Shown here one piece after another: positions 31,934-40,236 of a stretch of 64,000 nucleotides of DNA (position 1 is the first letter of the stretch; every line of letters begins with the position of its first letter). Source of the stretch: Oscillospiraceae bacterium (GTDB lineage: Bacteria > Bacillota > Clostridia > Oscillospirales > Ruminococcaceae). The stretch is taken from NCBI GenBank assembly GCA_021200565.1, contig JAJQGJ010000016.1, positions 1-64,000 of the forward strand. The letters are read 5' to 3'. Made by a program: the position numbers and the translations under genes. The notes under the pieces were generated by a model. That model saw only the letters and a program-made list of their open reading frames with translations, was not told where the DNA came from and searched no databases.

Positions 31934-33151
31934 GTGAACAAAAAAATATCCCTCGGTCTCGCCATCTCTCTTATGGCGATTGCGGCGGCTCTGACATTTA
32001 TTATCTCGACGAGCTATTCTGTGAGCTTGTATAACTCCCTTATCTCCGACGTTCAGGAGAGAGCTGAGATGTATACTAAGCTTGAGCAGATCGACACCTA
32101 CGTCCGCTCATACTACAACGGCACCATCGATGAGGATGAGCTTATAGAATCGCTTGCGGAGGCTTATATCGGAGTTCTTGAGAACGCCTCAGCTGAGTAT
32201 TACGACGAAAACGAATATGAGCTCTATCAGGAGCACGTGAGCGGCACCCACCTCGGAATCGGAATCTATTTTGAGGACGTTGGCGGTTGCCCGAGTGTCA
32301 CGGATATAATCCCTAATGGTCCTGCAGAGGCGGCTGGAATCGCTGTCGGCGACAGCATAATCGAGATTAACGGCTACTCTGTCCTCGAAATGGGCTATGA
32401 CTGGGCGTACTCGATGCTGACCTCTGAAGCCGGAACACAGCTTACTCTTACTGTCCGCTCCTCAGGAGAAGACACGAGCTACACCCTCACTACCGTCCAG
32501 ATGACCGTCGCTACAGTCAGTTCTGATAGCTTCGACGGCTATGGCTATATCAAGGTAGCGGAGTTCTCGGAGATAACCTACCGCCAGTTCATTGCGGCTT
32601 ATTTAAGCCTTCTTTCCGACAGCACGACCACCGGCATCATAATTGATCTTCGGAACAACTCGGGCGTTATTTTCGACCCGGTGTTCAATCTTCTGAATGT
32701 CCTTCTGCCTGAAGGCTCGGTTCCCTACATCTCTACCTCCCTTGATGGCACACAGTCATCGGGAGACCTCTGTGACGGAACCAACACCCCGGCTGTTCCC
32801 GTGGTAGTACTCGTCAATTCAAGAACCTCGGGACCCGCAGAGCTCTTTGCAGCAGCCTTAAGAGACGGTTTGGACGCAACGATTATAGGCAGCACCACAG
32901 CTGGCTCAGCGCAGCTCACATCGGTCTACAGCCTCTATGACAGCACAGCAATAAGCATCCCGACAGCAACCCTCTCGGGACCCTTAACCGAATTCTCCGG
33001 CACCGGCGTCAAGCCCGACTATGAGGTAACCCTCGCTGCCGACCTTAATTCAGACCTGAAGCTACTTGATGAAACAACAGATGGGTGCATCAAGAAGGCG
33101 ATTGAGGTGCTGTCGCAGAGCTCAACGAATACGGTTTCGGATGATGACTGA
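31934..33151 (+). CDS. S41/CtpA-family protein, probably catalytically inactive
   Basis: 405 residues. N-terminal anchor helix (about 8-30), PDZ domain (about 100-185, GIGIYFEDVGG and GPAEAAGIAVGDSIIEING) and an S41 domain (about 205-370). In active CtpA the nucleophile lies 3 residues before the Glu of S-A-S-E and the general base Lys 22 residues after it. Here the segments are VLVNSRTSGPAELF, with Gly at the Ser position (a Ser is one residue earlier), and GSTTAGSAQL, with Ser at the Lys position. AAGGAGAG precedes the GTG start. The location behind ftsEX and the M23 hydrolase suggests a scaffold or regulator role in envelope remodelling. Confidence 0.82.
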   Translation: MNKKISLGLAISLMAIAAALTFIISTSYSVSLYNSLISDVQERAEMYTKLEQIDTYVRSYYNGTIDEDELIESLAEAYIGVLENASAEYYDENEYELYQEHVSGTHLGIGIYFEDVGGCPSVTDIIPNGPAEAAGIAVGDSIIEINGYSVLEMGYDWAYSMLTSEAGTQLTLTVRSSGEDTSYTLTTVQMTVATVSSDSFDGYGYIKVAEFSEITYRQFIAAYLSLLSDSTTTGIIIDLRNNSGVIFDPVFNLLNVLLPEGSVPYISTSLDGTQSSGDLCDGTNTPAVPVVVLVNSRTSGPAELFAAALRDGLDATIIGSTTAGSAQLTSVYSLYDSTAISIPTATLSGPLTEFSGTGVKPDYEVTLAADLNSDLKLLDETTDGCIKKAIEVLSQSSTNTVSDDD

Positions 33152-33152
33152 A

Positions 33153-33267
33153 AAATTCGTAATTCGTAATGCGTAATGCGTAATTAAATGCAAAATAAGC
33201 CTCCCAAATCGGGAGGCAATTTTGTTTTAAGGATAATTACGAATTGCGAATTACGAATTACGAATTA
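33153..33267. repeat. Family C repeat flanking a bidirectional terminator
   Basis: Units of the AATTCGTAATGCGTAATGCG type on the left and GAATTACGAATTACGAATT units on the right face each other around GCCTCCC-AAATC-GGGAGGC (33199-33217), which has T-runs on both strands. It separates the convergent S41 and NUDIX genes. The right arm encodes the last NUDIX residues and stop. Confidence 0.85.
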
Positions 33268-33814
33268 AAAGCGAAGCTTTTAATATCGCCAGCTGCGTCT
33301 TGCTGTCGGGGATTTCGCCGTTCATGACCATCTCAACCGCTTTATCGAACGGGATCTTCACTACGTCAATGAATTCGCCGGGGTCTAATTTCTGCTCGCC
33401 AAAGTCGAGTCCTTCTGCCATATACATATATATGATCTCAGTGTCATAGGCGACTGTCGGGTAGAGATTGCCTAAATATGTAATCTTCTCGGCAGTTGCG
33501 CCGACCTCTTCCTTGAGCTCACGGATGCCGCAGTTAATAGGCTCTTCGTTTCCCTCACGCTTTCCGGCGGGAAGCTCCAGTAAAACCGACTTGAAGGGAT
33601 ACCGGAACTGCCGGACGAAGATTATCTCATTATCATCAGTCAACGGGAGAACGCAAACGCCGCCGTTATGCTCGATGACTTCACGGTAGCTTGTCCTGCC
33701 GCTCTCAAGCATAACCTTGTCACGCCTCAGGTTCACAACCTTGCCCTCGAAAATTCTCTCCGAGGACAGGGTTTCTTCATTTAAATGCTTCGGGATTTCA
33801 GTTTCTGCTCCCAT
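33251..33814 (-). CDS. NUDIX hydrolase, ADP-ribose pyrophosphatase-like
   Basis: 187 residues. Nudix box GKREGNEEPINCGIRELKEE then VGA fits G-x5-E-x7-REUxEExGU. The closest known types split ADP-ribose and other nucleotide sugars. The C-terminal residues IRNS and the TAA lie inside the family C repeat. The gene follows lexA by 1 base, so murC-lexA-nudix form one unit. Confidence 0.9.
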   Translation of the reverse strand: MGAETEIPKHLNEETLSSERIFEGKVVNLRRDKVMLESGRTSYREVIEHNGGVCVLPLTDDNEIIFVRQFRYPFKSVLLELPAGKREGNEEPINCGIRELKEEVGATAEKITYLGNLYPTVAYDTEIIYMYMAEGLDFGEQKLDPGEFIDVVKIPFDKAVEMVMNGEIPDSKTQLAILKASLLIRNS

Positions 33815-33815
33815 A

Positions 33816-34421
33816 TTAATCCTCCAAATATCTTATGACTGCGACAACCTTGCCTATTATCGACACTGAGTCGGAGATAATCGGCTCCATAGTGTCGTTT
33901 TCCGGCTGCAAGCGGTAGTGACCGTCTTCCTTATAGAAGCGCTTTACAGTGGCGTCCTCTTCGTCTACGAGTGCAACGACAATGTCGCCATTCTCAGCGG
34001 TTGCGCACTGCTCAACAACAACTGTATCTCCGTCAAGGATTGCAGCATTGATCATCGACTCGCCTCTGACCTTGAGAGCGAAAAGCTTGCCGTCATAGTG
34101 CTTCGAAGAGGTGAAATTAAGGTAGCCCTCGATCTCCTGAATAGCAGTAATCGGAACTCCGGCGGTGACCGTTCCCAGAATCGGGACTTTTCTGCCTCTC
34201 TCCTCTCCGACAAGCTTCAGGGCACGGTTGAGGTGAGTGTCGGGCTTTTCGACAAGCCCTGCTTCGGCGAGCTTCAGAATGCTTCTGTGGATGGTTGAGG
34301 TTGACGGATTGCCGACCATCTTGCAGATTTCTCGTACTGTCGGCATAACTCCTGCCTCAGCACCCTGCCTTATGCACTCATAAACCGCTCTGTCCCTGTC
34401 ATTAAGTTTGACCTGTTCCAT
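33816..34421 (-). CDS. lexA: LexA repressor
   Basis: 201 residues. N-terminal winged helix (about 1-65, TVREICKMVGNPSTSTIHR), then the S24 autoprotease domain: cleavage site TVTAGVPI (Ala-Gly), catalytic Ser in RGESMINAAI and Lys in ATVKRFYKE. It represses SOS genes until RecA-stimulated self-cleavage. It overlaps the end of murC by 20 bases. I saw no clear SOS box nearby, so it is probably driven by the murC promoter. Confidence 0.95.
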   Translation of the reverse strand: MEQVKLNDRDRAVYECIRQGAEAGVMPTVREICKMVGNPSTSTIHRSILKLAEAGLVEKPDTHLNRALKLVGEERGRKVPILGTVTAGVPITAIQEIEGYLNFTSSKHYDGKLFALKVRGESMINAAILDGDTVVVEQCATAENGDIVVALVDEEDATVKRFYKEDGHYRLQPENDTMEPIISDSVSIIGKVVAVIRYLED

Positions 34422-35817
34422 CGCTTCGTTCCTCCTTTAAAATTTTTGAAAGTTTATGTGAGACCTTATAGATGTCTCCACAGCCCATAGTAATAACGAG
34501 ATCTCCCGGTCTGATCTCTGACTCAAGAAACTCGAGGCACTCCCTGAATGTCGGAGTCAAGACGCAGCCGTCAATCTTTTCAGCTAAGTCACTTGCCTTC
34601 ACTCCATAGGTGTTCTTCTCACGTGAGCCCATAATCTCGGTTAAGACAACCAAATCCGCAATTTTCAGCACTCTTGCGAAGTCGTCCATAAGAGTGTAGG
34701 TTCTCGAATAGGTGAACGGCTGGTGGACGGCTATAATTCTCTTGAAGCCTAAGCCCTTGGCAGCCTGAAGCGTCACCTCGATCTCCCTCGGATGGTGCGC
34801 ATAGTCGTCGGCAATAGTGATGCCATTAACCTCCGCAAGCTTCTCAAACCGCCTCTCAGCGCCCTTGAATTCCGATAAGCCCTTGACTATATTCTCGTCA
34901 GAAATCCCTAAGTATCTCGAAGCCGCAATCGCAGCGGTGGCATTCAGGACATTGTGCTTTCCGGGAACGTGAATCTCGGCGTCCATAAGCTTCTCGCCTT
35001 TATGATAGACGGTAAACGTCGTCAGAAGTCCCTTTATCTCATTTATGACCGGGTAGTAATCATTATTCTCGCACCAGCCAAAGGTTATCAGGTCTTTGCC
35101 GGTTATGCCCGAAACCGCCTCAAGAGTGTTCGCATCGTCGCCGTTATAAATGAGGCATTTCGAAGCATTTCCGGCGAATTTGTGGAAAGACGCTTTCAGA
35201 TTGTCCATCGTCTTGAAGTAGTCTAAGTGGTCGGCGTCGATATTAAGGATAACTGCGATGTCCGGATAGAGCTTTAAAAACGTGTCGACAAACTCGCAGG
35301 ATTCGCAGACCATCTTGTCGCCGTTGCCGGTTCTTCCCGAGCCGCCTATTGAGCGGAGCTTTCCGCCTATTACGCAGCCGAAATCCTCCTGAGATTCACG
35401 CATAATTTCTGCAAGCATCGAGGAAGTAGTTGTCTTCCCGTGGGTTCCAGAAACGCAGACGGCATTAGAGTAGCTCTTTGTGACGAGTCCTAAAAGCTCA
35501 GAGCGCTCCAAAACCGGCACGCCGCTGGATTTAGCTGCAATCAGCTCCGGATTGTCGCTCATGATGGCGGCAGTGTGGACTATAAGGTCGGCTCCCTCAA
35601 TATTCTCAGCCCGCTGACCCATGAAAACCGGAATGCCCATCTGACGAACCTGCTCCAGAGTCTCAGTCTCGTTATTATCCGACCCAGTGAGATAGAACCC
35701 CATCCCGTGAAGAATCTGAGCAAGCGGAAACATCCCGCTCCCGCCGATACCGATGAAATGTATATGTTTCCTGCCAGCGAGAATCGAATCACGGGCAAGG
35801 GAAAAGTCATTTGACAT
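34402..35817 (-). CDS. murC: UDP-N-acetylmuramate--L-alanine ligase
   Basis: 471 residues from the ATG at 35817, supported by GGAGGGC about 6 bases upstream. It adds L-alanine to UDP-MurNAc. HFIGIGGSGMFPLAQIL (nucleotide-sugar site), VSGTHGKTTTSSMLAEIM (ATP loop), NIDADHLDYF and DDYAHHPREIEVTL are typical. Its end overlaps the lexA start, an unusual pairing of wall synthesis with SOS control. Confidence 0.96.
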   Translation of the reverse strand: MSNDFSLARDSILAGRKHIHFIGIGGSGMFPLAQILHGMGFYLTGSDNNETETLEQVRQMGIPVFMGQRAENIEGADLIVHTAAIMSDNPELIAAKSSGVPVLERSELLGLVTKSYSNAVCVSGTHGKTTTSSMLAEIMRESQEDFGCVIGGKLRSIGGSGRTGNGDKMVCESCEFVDTFLKLYPDIAVILNIDADHLDYFKTMDNLKASFHKFAGNASKCLIYNGDDANTLEAVSGITGKDLITFGWCENNDYYPVINEIKGLLTTFTVYHKGEKLMDAEIHVPGKHNVLNATAAIAASRYLGISDENIVKGLSEFKGAERRFEKLAEVNGITIADDYAHHPREIEVTLQAAKGLGFKRIIAVHQPFTYSRTYTLMDDFARVLKIADLVVLTEIMGSREKNTYGVKASDLAEKIDGCVLTPTFRECLEFLESEIRPGDLVITMGCGDIYKVSHKLSKILKEERSDGTGQT

Positions 35818-35844
35818 AGATATGCCCTCCAAATGCCCCTCCAC

Positions 35845-35950
35845 CATGCTTCGCATGGTCCCCCTCCCCAAGTTCGCAAGCAAACTTGGAGAGGCAATTT
35901 TTGGCTCCCCAACGCCTTGGGGAGCTGTCGCCGCAGGCGACTGAGGGGTT
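35845..35950. repeat. Two family B-like repeats before murC
   Basis: First an inverted form with ACCATGCTTCGCATGGT and CCCCAAGTTCGCAAGC hairpins, then a direct copy with CTCCCCAACGCCTTGGGGAG, GTCGCCGCAGGCGAC and TGAGGGGTT. Confidence 0.75.
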
Positions 35951-36118
35951 ACAAAAGTTCATACTAAGTATATTACATTTTCTCGAAAAAATAAACACCT
36001 TTTCGGGATTTTTCTCAAAAAAATTTCGTTTCCGGGTGATTTTCAGCTTCCAGATGGTATAAAATCCCGCTTTCAGGGCAAGATATGGGTAGTTTAAGAT
36101 TTGAAAGGACAATTTGCC

Positions 36119-36379
36119 ATGACAATTACGGGTATCAAGATAAGAAAGCTCATTCCCGAGGGAAAGCTCAAGGGTATTGTGAGCGTCACATTCGACAATT
36201 CATTTGCCGTTCACGACATCAAGGTCATCGAGGGCGACAATCGCCTCTTCGTCGCCATGCCATCAAGGCGTGATGACACCGGAGCATTTCGGGACATAGT
36301 GCACCCCATCTCAGCGGAGGCAAGAAATCAGATGGAATCTGAGATTCTGGAGGCATATTATAATGCAAAAGCCGGCTGA
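36119..36379 (+). CDS. spoVG: SpoVG, RNA-binding regulator
   Basis: 86 residues from the ATG at 36119 (GAAAGGA upstream). ITGIKIRKLIPEGKLKGIVS and the VIEGDNRLFVAMPSRRDDTG core are the SpoVG signature. SpoVG binds RNA and DNA and affects sporulation and cell-division genes. The TGA stop is inside the first stem of its terminator. TATAAA at about 36057-36062 may be the -10; the -35 is unclear and a SigH promoter cannot be confirmed. Confidence 0.95.
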   Translation: MTITGIKIRKLIPEGKLKGIVSVTFDNSFAVHDIKVIEGDNRLFVAMPSRRDDTGAFRDIVHPISAEARNQMESEILEAYYNAKAG

Positions 36380-36390
36380 GCCGGCTTTTA
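36366..36390. terminator. Shared terminator of spoVG and the NUDIX gene
   Basis: AAAAGCCGGC-TGA-GCCGGCTTTT is nearly symmetric, with T-runs both ways. It overlaps the spoVG stop and touches the convergent NUDIX stop (36388-36390). Confidence 0.9.
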
Positions 36391-36798
36391 CGCACGTGCG
36401 ATGTGTGCACGAGCTTTTTGGGCAACGCTTTTGTCGTTGTCATAGGACAACACGGCATCCGCCTGGTCTATCTCCACCCACCTGATGTCGGCAATCTCTT
36501 CTGCCTGGGGAACAAAGTCGGTGTTCTTTGCCCTGGCAAGATAATAGACCACCGTTTTGTGGGTTCCCTTTTTCGGGGAATAGGAAACGGTCTCCCGGAA
36601 GGTCTGATCAATTATGACATCAATCCCGGTTTCCTCCAGAATCTCACGCATAGCGGTCTGAATTTCCGTCTCGCCTTCTTCAACGTGACCTTTTGGGAAC
36701 GACCAATGTCCGCTGTTTATATGCTTTACAAGCAGTATCTCCGTGTTTCCATGAAATTTACGCCAGACAATCCCGCCGCACGATTTTTCATGAAGCAT
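36388..36798 (-). CDS. NUDIX hydrolase, diadenosine tetraphosphatase-like
   Basis: 136 residues. SCGGIVWRKFHGNTEILLVK and the Nudix box GHVEEGETEIQTAMREILEE then TGI are clear; the KGHVEEGE form matches Ap4A hydrolases. It would remove dinucleoside polyphosphates. The leader contains the perfect palindrome GCATGGAATCCATGC. Confidence 0.9.
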   Translation of the reverse strand: MLHEKSCGGIVWRKFHGNTEILLVKHINSGHWSFPKGHVEEGETEIQTAMREILEETGIDVIIDQTFRETVSYSPKKGTHKTVVYYLARAKNTDFVPQAEEIADIRWVEIDQADAVLSYDNDKSVAQKARAHIARA

Positions 36799-36845
36799 AC
36801 TGGTCCCTTCTGCATGGATTCCATGCGTATTTAAGTGTTGAGTCT

Positions 36846-36874
36846 ATTGTACCACAAATCATCGTGTTTTGCAA
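36846..36874 (-). promoter_or_regulatory. Promoter of the Ap4A-type NUDIX gene
   Basis: Minus-strand TTGCAA (36869-36874), 17 bases, TACAAT (36846-36851). Confidence 0.7.
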
Positions 36875-36892
36875 CGGGGATTTTGAAAAGTG

Positions 36893-36918
36893 CAAAAAAC
36901 AGGAGAGCAGATCTCTCC
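36893..36918 (-). terminator. Terminator of acpP
   Basis: On the minus strand GGAGAG-ATCTG-CTCTCC followed by TGTTTTTT, about 40 bases after the acpP stop. Confidence 0.8.
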
Positions 36919-36955
36919 GCCCTCCAAAAATGCTTTTTCAATATTTGCGTGTTTA

Positions 36956-37180
36956 TCAGGTGTTGTCCTCAACGTACTTGACAAGCTCGCCGACGGTCTT
37001 CATTCCCTCGATTGCTTCGTCGGGAATTTCGATGTCGAACTCGTCCTCAAGGGTCATTATGACGTCAGCGACGTCGAGAGAATCTGCGCCCAGATCCTCA
37101 AAGGTGGAACCAGAAGTGACATCCTCAACATCCATGTCAAGCTGGTCTGCGATTATTGCTGCGATTTTATCATATACCAT
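36956..37180 (-). CDS. acpP: Acyl carrier protein
   Basis: 74 residues from the ATG at 37180, set by TGGAGGT. The 4'-phosphopantetheine serine is in DLGADSLDVADVIM. The acidic four-helix layout is typical. It carries acyl chains in fatty acid synthesis but is encoded alone here, with its own promoter and terminator and no fab genes beside it. Confidence 0.95.
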   Translation of the reverse strand: MVYDKIAAIIADQLDMDVEDVTSGSTFEDLGADSLDVADVIMTLEDEFDIEIPDEAIEGMKTVGELVKYVEDNT

Positions 37181-37214
37181 AACAGTACCTCCAGTGTAAA
37201 TATAGTCTAGGATT

Positions 37215-37243
37215 AGTTTAGCGTGTGTGAGCCTATTTGTCAA
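37215..37243 (-). promoter_or_regulatory. Promoter of acpP
   Basis: TTGACA (37238-37243), 17 bases, TAAACT (37215-37220) on the minus strand. Confidence 0.75.
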
Positions 37244-37278
37244 TAGGTTTTTGAAAAGTTTTTGGGAGAACAGGTAAT

Positions 37279-37324
37279 GGCTCCCCTTATTAAGGGGAGC
37301 TGTCAGCGAAGCTGACTGAGAGGT
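37279..37324. repeat. Family B repeat
   Basis: GGCTCCCCTTATTAAGGGGA core, GTCAGCGAAGCTGAC hairpin, then TGAGAGGTT, directly behind the typA stop. Confidence 0.8.
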
Positions 37325-37331
37325 TCCTCCT

Positions 37332-39149
37332 TTATAGCTTTGCCCTGTCCTTAGCCCTCTGAATATTCGAAAGCGTCTTCTTTCTGAGTCTTATATTCTT
37401 AGGCGTGACCTCAACTAACTCGTCGTCGGCGATGAACTCAAGGCTATCCTCAAGGCTTAAGATTCTCGGTGGAATCAGTCTTAATGCATCGTCGCTGCCA
37501 GAAGCACGGGTGTTTGTCAGGTGCTTTTTCTTGCAGACGTTAACGACGAGGTCTCCAGGCTTCGGGGAGACGCCCACTATCATTCCTTCATAAACAGGAG
37601 TGCCTGCTCCGATGAAGAGCGCTCCTCTTTCCTGCGCATTGTAAAGACCATAGGTAACCGCTTCGCCGGCTTCGAATGCCACAAGTGAGCCGTTCGAACG
37701 CCTCGGGATGTCGCCTTTATACTGCTCGTAGCCGTAGAAGACGGAATTCATGATTCCCTCGCCCTTGGTGTCGGTAAGGAATTCGTTTCTATAGCCAAAA
37801 AGTCCTCTTGCGGGAACGTGGAACACAACCCTCATTCGGGATCCCATCGGGTTCATCGAGACCATTTCGGCTTTGCGGGTTCCCATCTTCTCCATGACAG
37901 CTCCGACAGAAGTCTCGGGAACGTCAACAACCAGCTCCTCAATAGGCTCGCAGAGCTTGCCGTCAATCTCCTTATAGAGGACTCTCGGGGTTGAAACGCC
38001 CATCTCATAGCCCTCACGGCGCATGTTCTCGATAAGTATTGACAGGTGCATTTCGCCTCTGCCGGCTACCTTGAATGAATCTGTCGAATCAGTTTCGGAA
38101 ACCCGAAGCGAAACGTCCTTCAAAAGCTCTCTGAACAGTCTTTCCCTTAAGTGGCGTGAAGTTACATACTTGCCCTCACGTCCTGCAAAAGGCGAATCGT
38201 TGACCGAGAAGGTCATCTCGACAGTCGGCTCGCTTATCTTGACGAATGGAAGCGGCTCGAAATTCTGCGAATCGCAGATGGTGTCGCCGATGGTGATGTT
38301 TTCAATTCCGCTGATGCAGACGATGTCTCCGACTGTCGCTTTCTCGGCAGGAACTCTTTCAAGTCCTGCTATCTGATAGAGGGTGACAATCTTTCCTCTG
38401 TAGGGCTTCTTGGTCTCGTGATAGTCGCCGATGGTGACCTCCTGATTTACCTTTATAGAGCCACGCTCGATCTTGCCTATTGCAATTCTTCCGACATACT
38501 CGTTATAGTCGATGGATGATACCAAAAGCTGCAGCGGCTCCTCCGGCTCGCCTTCGGGAGCTGGGATATATTCAAGTATCTTGTCAAATAGCGGAGTCAG
38601 ATCCGTTCCCGCTACATGTTCATCCAGGGAAGCGGTGCCGTCTCTTCCTGAGCAGAAGAGGATCGGGGAGTCGAGCTGCTCATCCGAAGCATTCAAATCC
38701 ATCAGAAGCTCATAGCACTCATCAATAACTTCATCGATTCTGGCATCAGGACGGTCAATCTTGTTTATAACGATGATGACCCTGTGTCCGAGCTCCAAGG
38801 CGTGCTGCAGAACGAATCTTGTCTGAGGCATAGGACCCTCTGCGGCGTCTACAAGAAGAATAACTCCGTCGACCATCTTGAGGATTCTCTCAACCTCGCC
38901 GCCAAAGTCAGCGTGACCGGGAGTGTCGACGATGTTGATCTTGACGCCATTATAGACAACCGAGGTGTTCTTGGCGAGTATTGTTATTCCTCTTTCACGC
39001 TCGATGTCGTTAGAGTCCATAACCCTTTCGCTCACAACCTGGTTTTCTCTGAATGTACCGCTCTGCTTGAGCATTCCGTCGACCAGGGTAGTCTTTCCGT
39101 GGTCAACGTGAGCGATTATAGCGATGTTTCTCAAATCATTTCTAATCAA
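37332..39149 (-). CDS. typA: GTPase TypA/BipA
   Basis: 605 residues from a TTG at 39149, chosen because GAGGAAG lies just upstream and the protein then starts IRNDLRNIAIIAHVDHGKTT; the longer frame reads through the promoter. G1 AHVDHGKTTL, G2 RERGITI, G3 DTPGHADFGGEV and G4 NKIDRPDAR are intact. TypA is an EF-G-like ribosome-binding GTPase that helps 50S assembly and stress responses. Confidence 0.96.
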   Translation of the reverse strand: MIRNDLRNIAIIAHVDHGKTTLVDGMLKQSGTFRENQVVSERVMDSNDIERERGITILAKNTSVVYNGVKINIVDTPGHADFGGEVERILKMVDGVILLVDAAEGPMPQTRFVLQHALELGHRVIIVINKIDRPDARIDEVIDECYELLMDLNASDEQLDSPILFCSGRDGTASLDEHVAGTDLTPLFDKILEYIPAPEGEPEEPLQLLVSSIDYNEYVGRIAIGKIERGSIKVNQEVTIGDYHETKKPYRGKIVTLYQIAGLERVPAEKATVGDIVCISGIENITIGDTICDSQNFEPLPFVKISEPTVEMTFSVNDSPFAGREGKYVTSRHLRERLFRELLKDVSLRVSETDSTDSFKVAGRGEMHLSILIENMRREGYEMGVSTPRVLYKEIDGKLCEPIEELVVDVPETSVGAVMEKMGTRKAEMVSMNPMGSRMRVVFHVPARGLFGYRNEFLTDTKGEGIMNSVFYGYEQYKGDIPRRSNGSLVAFEAGEAVTYGLYNAQERGALFIGAGTPVYEGMIVGVSPKPGDLVVNVCKKKHLTNTRASGSDDALRLIPPRILSLEDSLEFIADDELVEVTPKNIRLRKKTLSNIQRAKDRAKL

Positions 39150-39191
39150 TTTACTTCCTCTTTCCGATAAAGTGTTTTCTTGACCAATGAT

Positions 39192-39220
39192 ATTATATAC
39201 TGTTTGTCGGGGAAAATCAA
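39192..39220 (-). promoter_or_regulatory. Promoter of typA
   Basis: Minus-strand TTGATT (39215-39220), 17 bases, TATAAT (39192-39197). Confidence 0.7.
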
Positions 39221-39299
39221 GAGGGAAATACGACTTCGCTTTGCAAAGTCGAACCAATTCGGAATTCGCAAGGCGTAATTGTCGCCTGCTGCGATTTAT

Positions 39300-39367
39300 G
39301 TAGGGGCGGATATTATCCGCCCGTTGCGATTGCTGAAGGGTTTCGGGCGGATAATATCCGCCCCTAC
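39300..39367. repeat. Family A repeat, complete 68-bp element
   Basis: Inverted arms GTAGGGGCGGATATTATCCG and CGGATAATATCCGCCCCTAC around a 20-base centre, in the gap between typA and queT. A decayed family C unit lies just to its left (39270-39282). Confidence 0.85.
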
Positions 39368-39398
39368 AATATAACCGTTGACAAAACTGCGGCAAAAA

Positions 39399-39435
39399 CC
39401 ATCTCCCACCCTGTGCGCTCAGAGTGGGAGATTTC
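39399..39435 (-). terminator. Terminator of queT
   Basis: On the minus strand ATCTCCCAC, a 14-base loop, GTGGGAGAT, then GGTTTTTGCC. Confidence 0.7.
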
Positions 39436-39482
39436 TTTGAAAACATGTTAAGTGCGATTCCTTTCGGAAGAAGCTCTTATAC

Positions 39483-39535
39483 CTATAATACAAATCGGGA
39501 CGGCAAATTATTGCGTCCCGAATGCACTTTTTTTG
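39483..39535 (+). ncRNA. Possible short RNA between repeat and queT end
   Basis: A TATAAT hexamer near 39483 is followed by the stem CGGGACG-11 bases-CGTCCCG (about 39497-39521) and, 8 bases on, TTTTTTT. No reading frame fits. The -35 is poor, so this may be only a second terminator region for queT. Confidence 0.3.
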
Positions 39536-39559
39536 AAAAATTTTTCGCCGGCTCCCGTT

Positions 39560-40039
39560 TTATTCGGTCAGCAGCTTCATGAACTTCCGGTTCTTCTCAA
39601 GCAGCTTGAAGAGAACTATTCCTAAGACGCACACACAGACGAATTCGCCGGCGGCTACTTCAAGAGCCGAAATCCAGAACGGCAGCCCCACGAACCAGTA
39701 GAGCTCGGCTCCGACTATCAGACCATTGAAAATCACCGGGAAAATTGACGCCACATAGATGTTCGGGCTATACATCATGCAGATTACAGCCAACACCGTC
39801 GCAGCCGTTCCGAAAAGCATATCCACGATTCCTATGGTGCTAAATACATTTGCGAGCAAGCACCCGAGTATCAAAGAAATGCCGTAGTCCTTACGGTAGA
39901 AGCATAAGAGCATCAGTGCCTCGGCAATCCGGAACTGGATGTTGCCATAGGAGAGCGAACTGAGAGCCAGGGTCAGTGCGACATAGATTGCCGTCACTAC
40001 TGCTAATTTCACGAGACGGGTTACGGATAAGTTTTTCAT
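39560..40039 (-). CDS. queT: QueT family queuosine-precursor transporter
   Basis: 159 residues with about five membrane helices. It is the substrate-binding S component of an ECF transporter; IQFRIAEALMLLCFYRKDYG and LLANVFSTIGIVDMLFGTAA are family segments. The ECF ATPases and T component are not in the window. AAGGAG precedes the ATG, and that site can pair with CCTTG in the leader, suggesting translation control by a preQ1-type riboswitch. Confidence 0.9.
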   Translation of the reverse strand: MKNLSVTRLVKLAVVTAIYVALTLALSSLSYGNIQFRIAEALMLLCFYRKDYGISLILGCLLANVFSTIGIVDMLFGTAATVLAVICMMYSPNIYVASIFPVIFNGLIVGAELYWFVGLPFWISALEVAAGEFVCVCVLGIVLFKLLEKNRKFMKLLTE

Positions 40040-40137
40040 GTTAAATTACTCCTTGTTTTTTATCCGGGTGGTTTTCAAGGTGACACCCGTATTAAATTTT
40101 TGCTGAGAAAAGTCCACTTGCAAGGCTCTTCGCAGCT
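40040..40137 (-). promoter_or_regulatory. queT leader RNA, candidate preQ1 riboswitch
   Basis: The roughly 100-base leader has GCTG...CAGC pairing, a CGGGTG...CACCCG hairpin (its loop contains CACCTTG) and an A-rich linker before CAAGGAG. The loop CCTTG is complementary to CAAGG of the ribosome site. queT genes in Ruminococcaceae are known to carry preQ1-III riboswitches; a covariance-model match has not been made. Confidence 0.45.
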
Positions 40138-40142
40138 TGATT

Positions 40143-40171
40143 ATTATAGCCGATTATGCCCTATTTGTCAA
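40143..40171 (-). promoter_or_regulatory. Promoter of queT
   Basis: Minus-strand TTGACA (40166-40171), 17 bases, TATAAT (40143-40148), a perfect consensus. Confidence 0.85.
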
Positions 40172-40181
40172 GCCTCTATTC

Positions 40182-40210
40182 TTGACAACGGGAAGCCGTC
40201 ATGTTACAAT
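40182..40210 (+). promoter_or_regulatory. Promoter of the GH5-like lipoprotein gene
   Basis: TTGACA (40182-40187), 17 bases, TACAAT (40205-40210), back to back with the queT promoter. Confidence 0.8.
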
Positions 40211-40236
40211 ATTGATATAAATGGAGGCTGATACTT

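Noticed and set aside
34422-35900. SOS box controlling lexA
   Set aside because: No convincing GAAC-4-GTTC type site was found before murC or lexA by eye.
36010-36065. SigH promoter for spoVG
   Set aside because: Only a TATAAA hexamer is clear; no good match to the SigH consensus.
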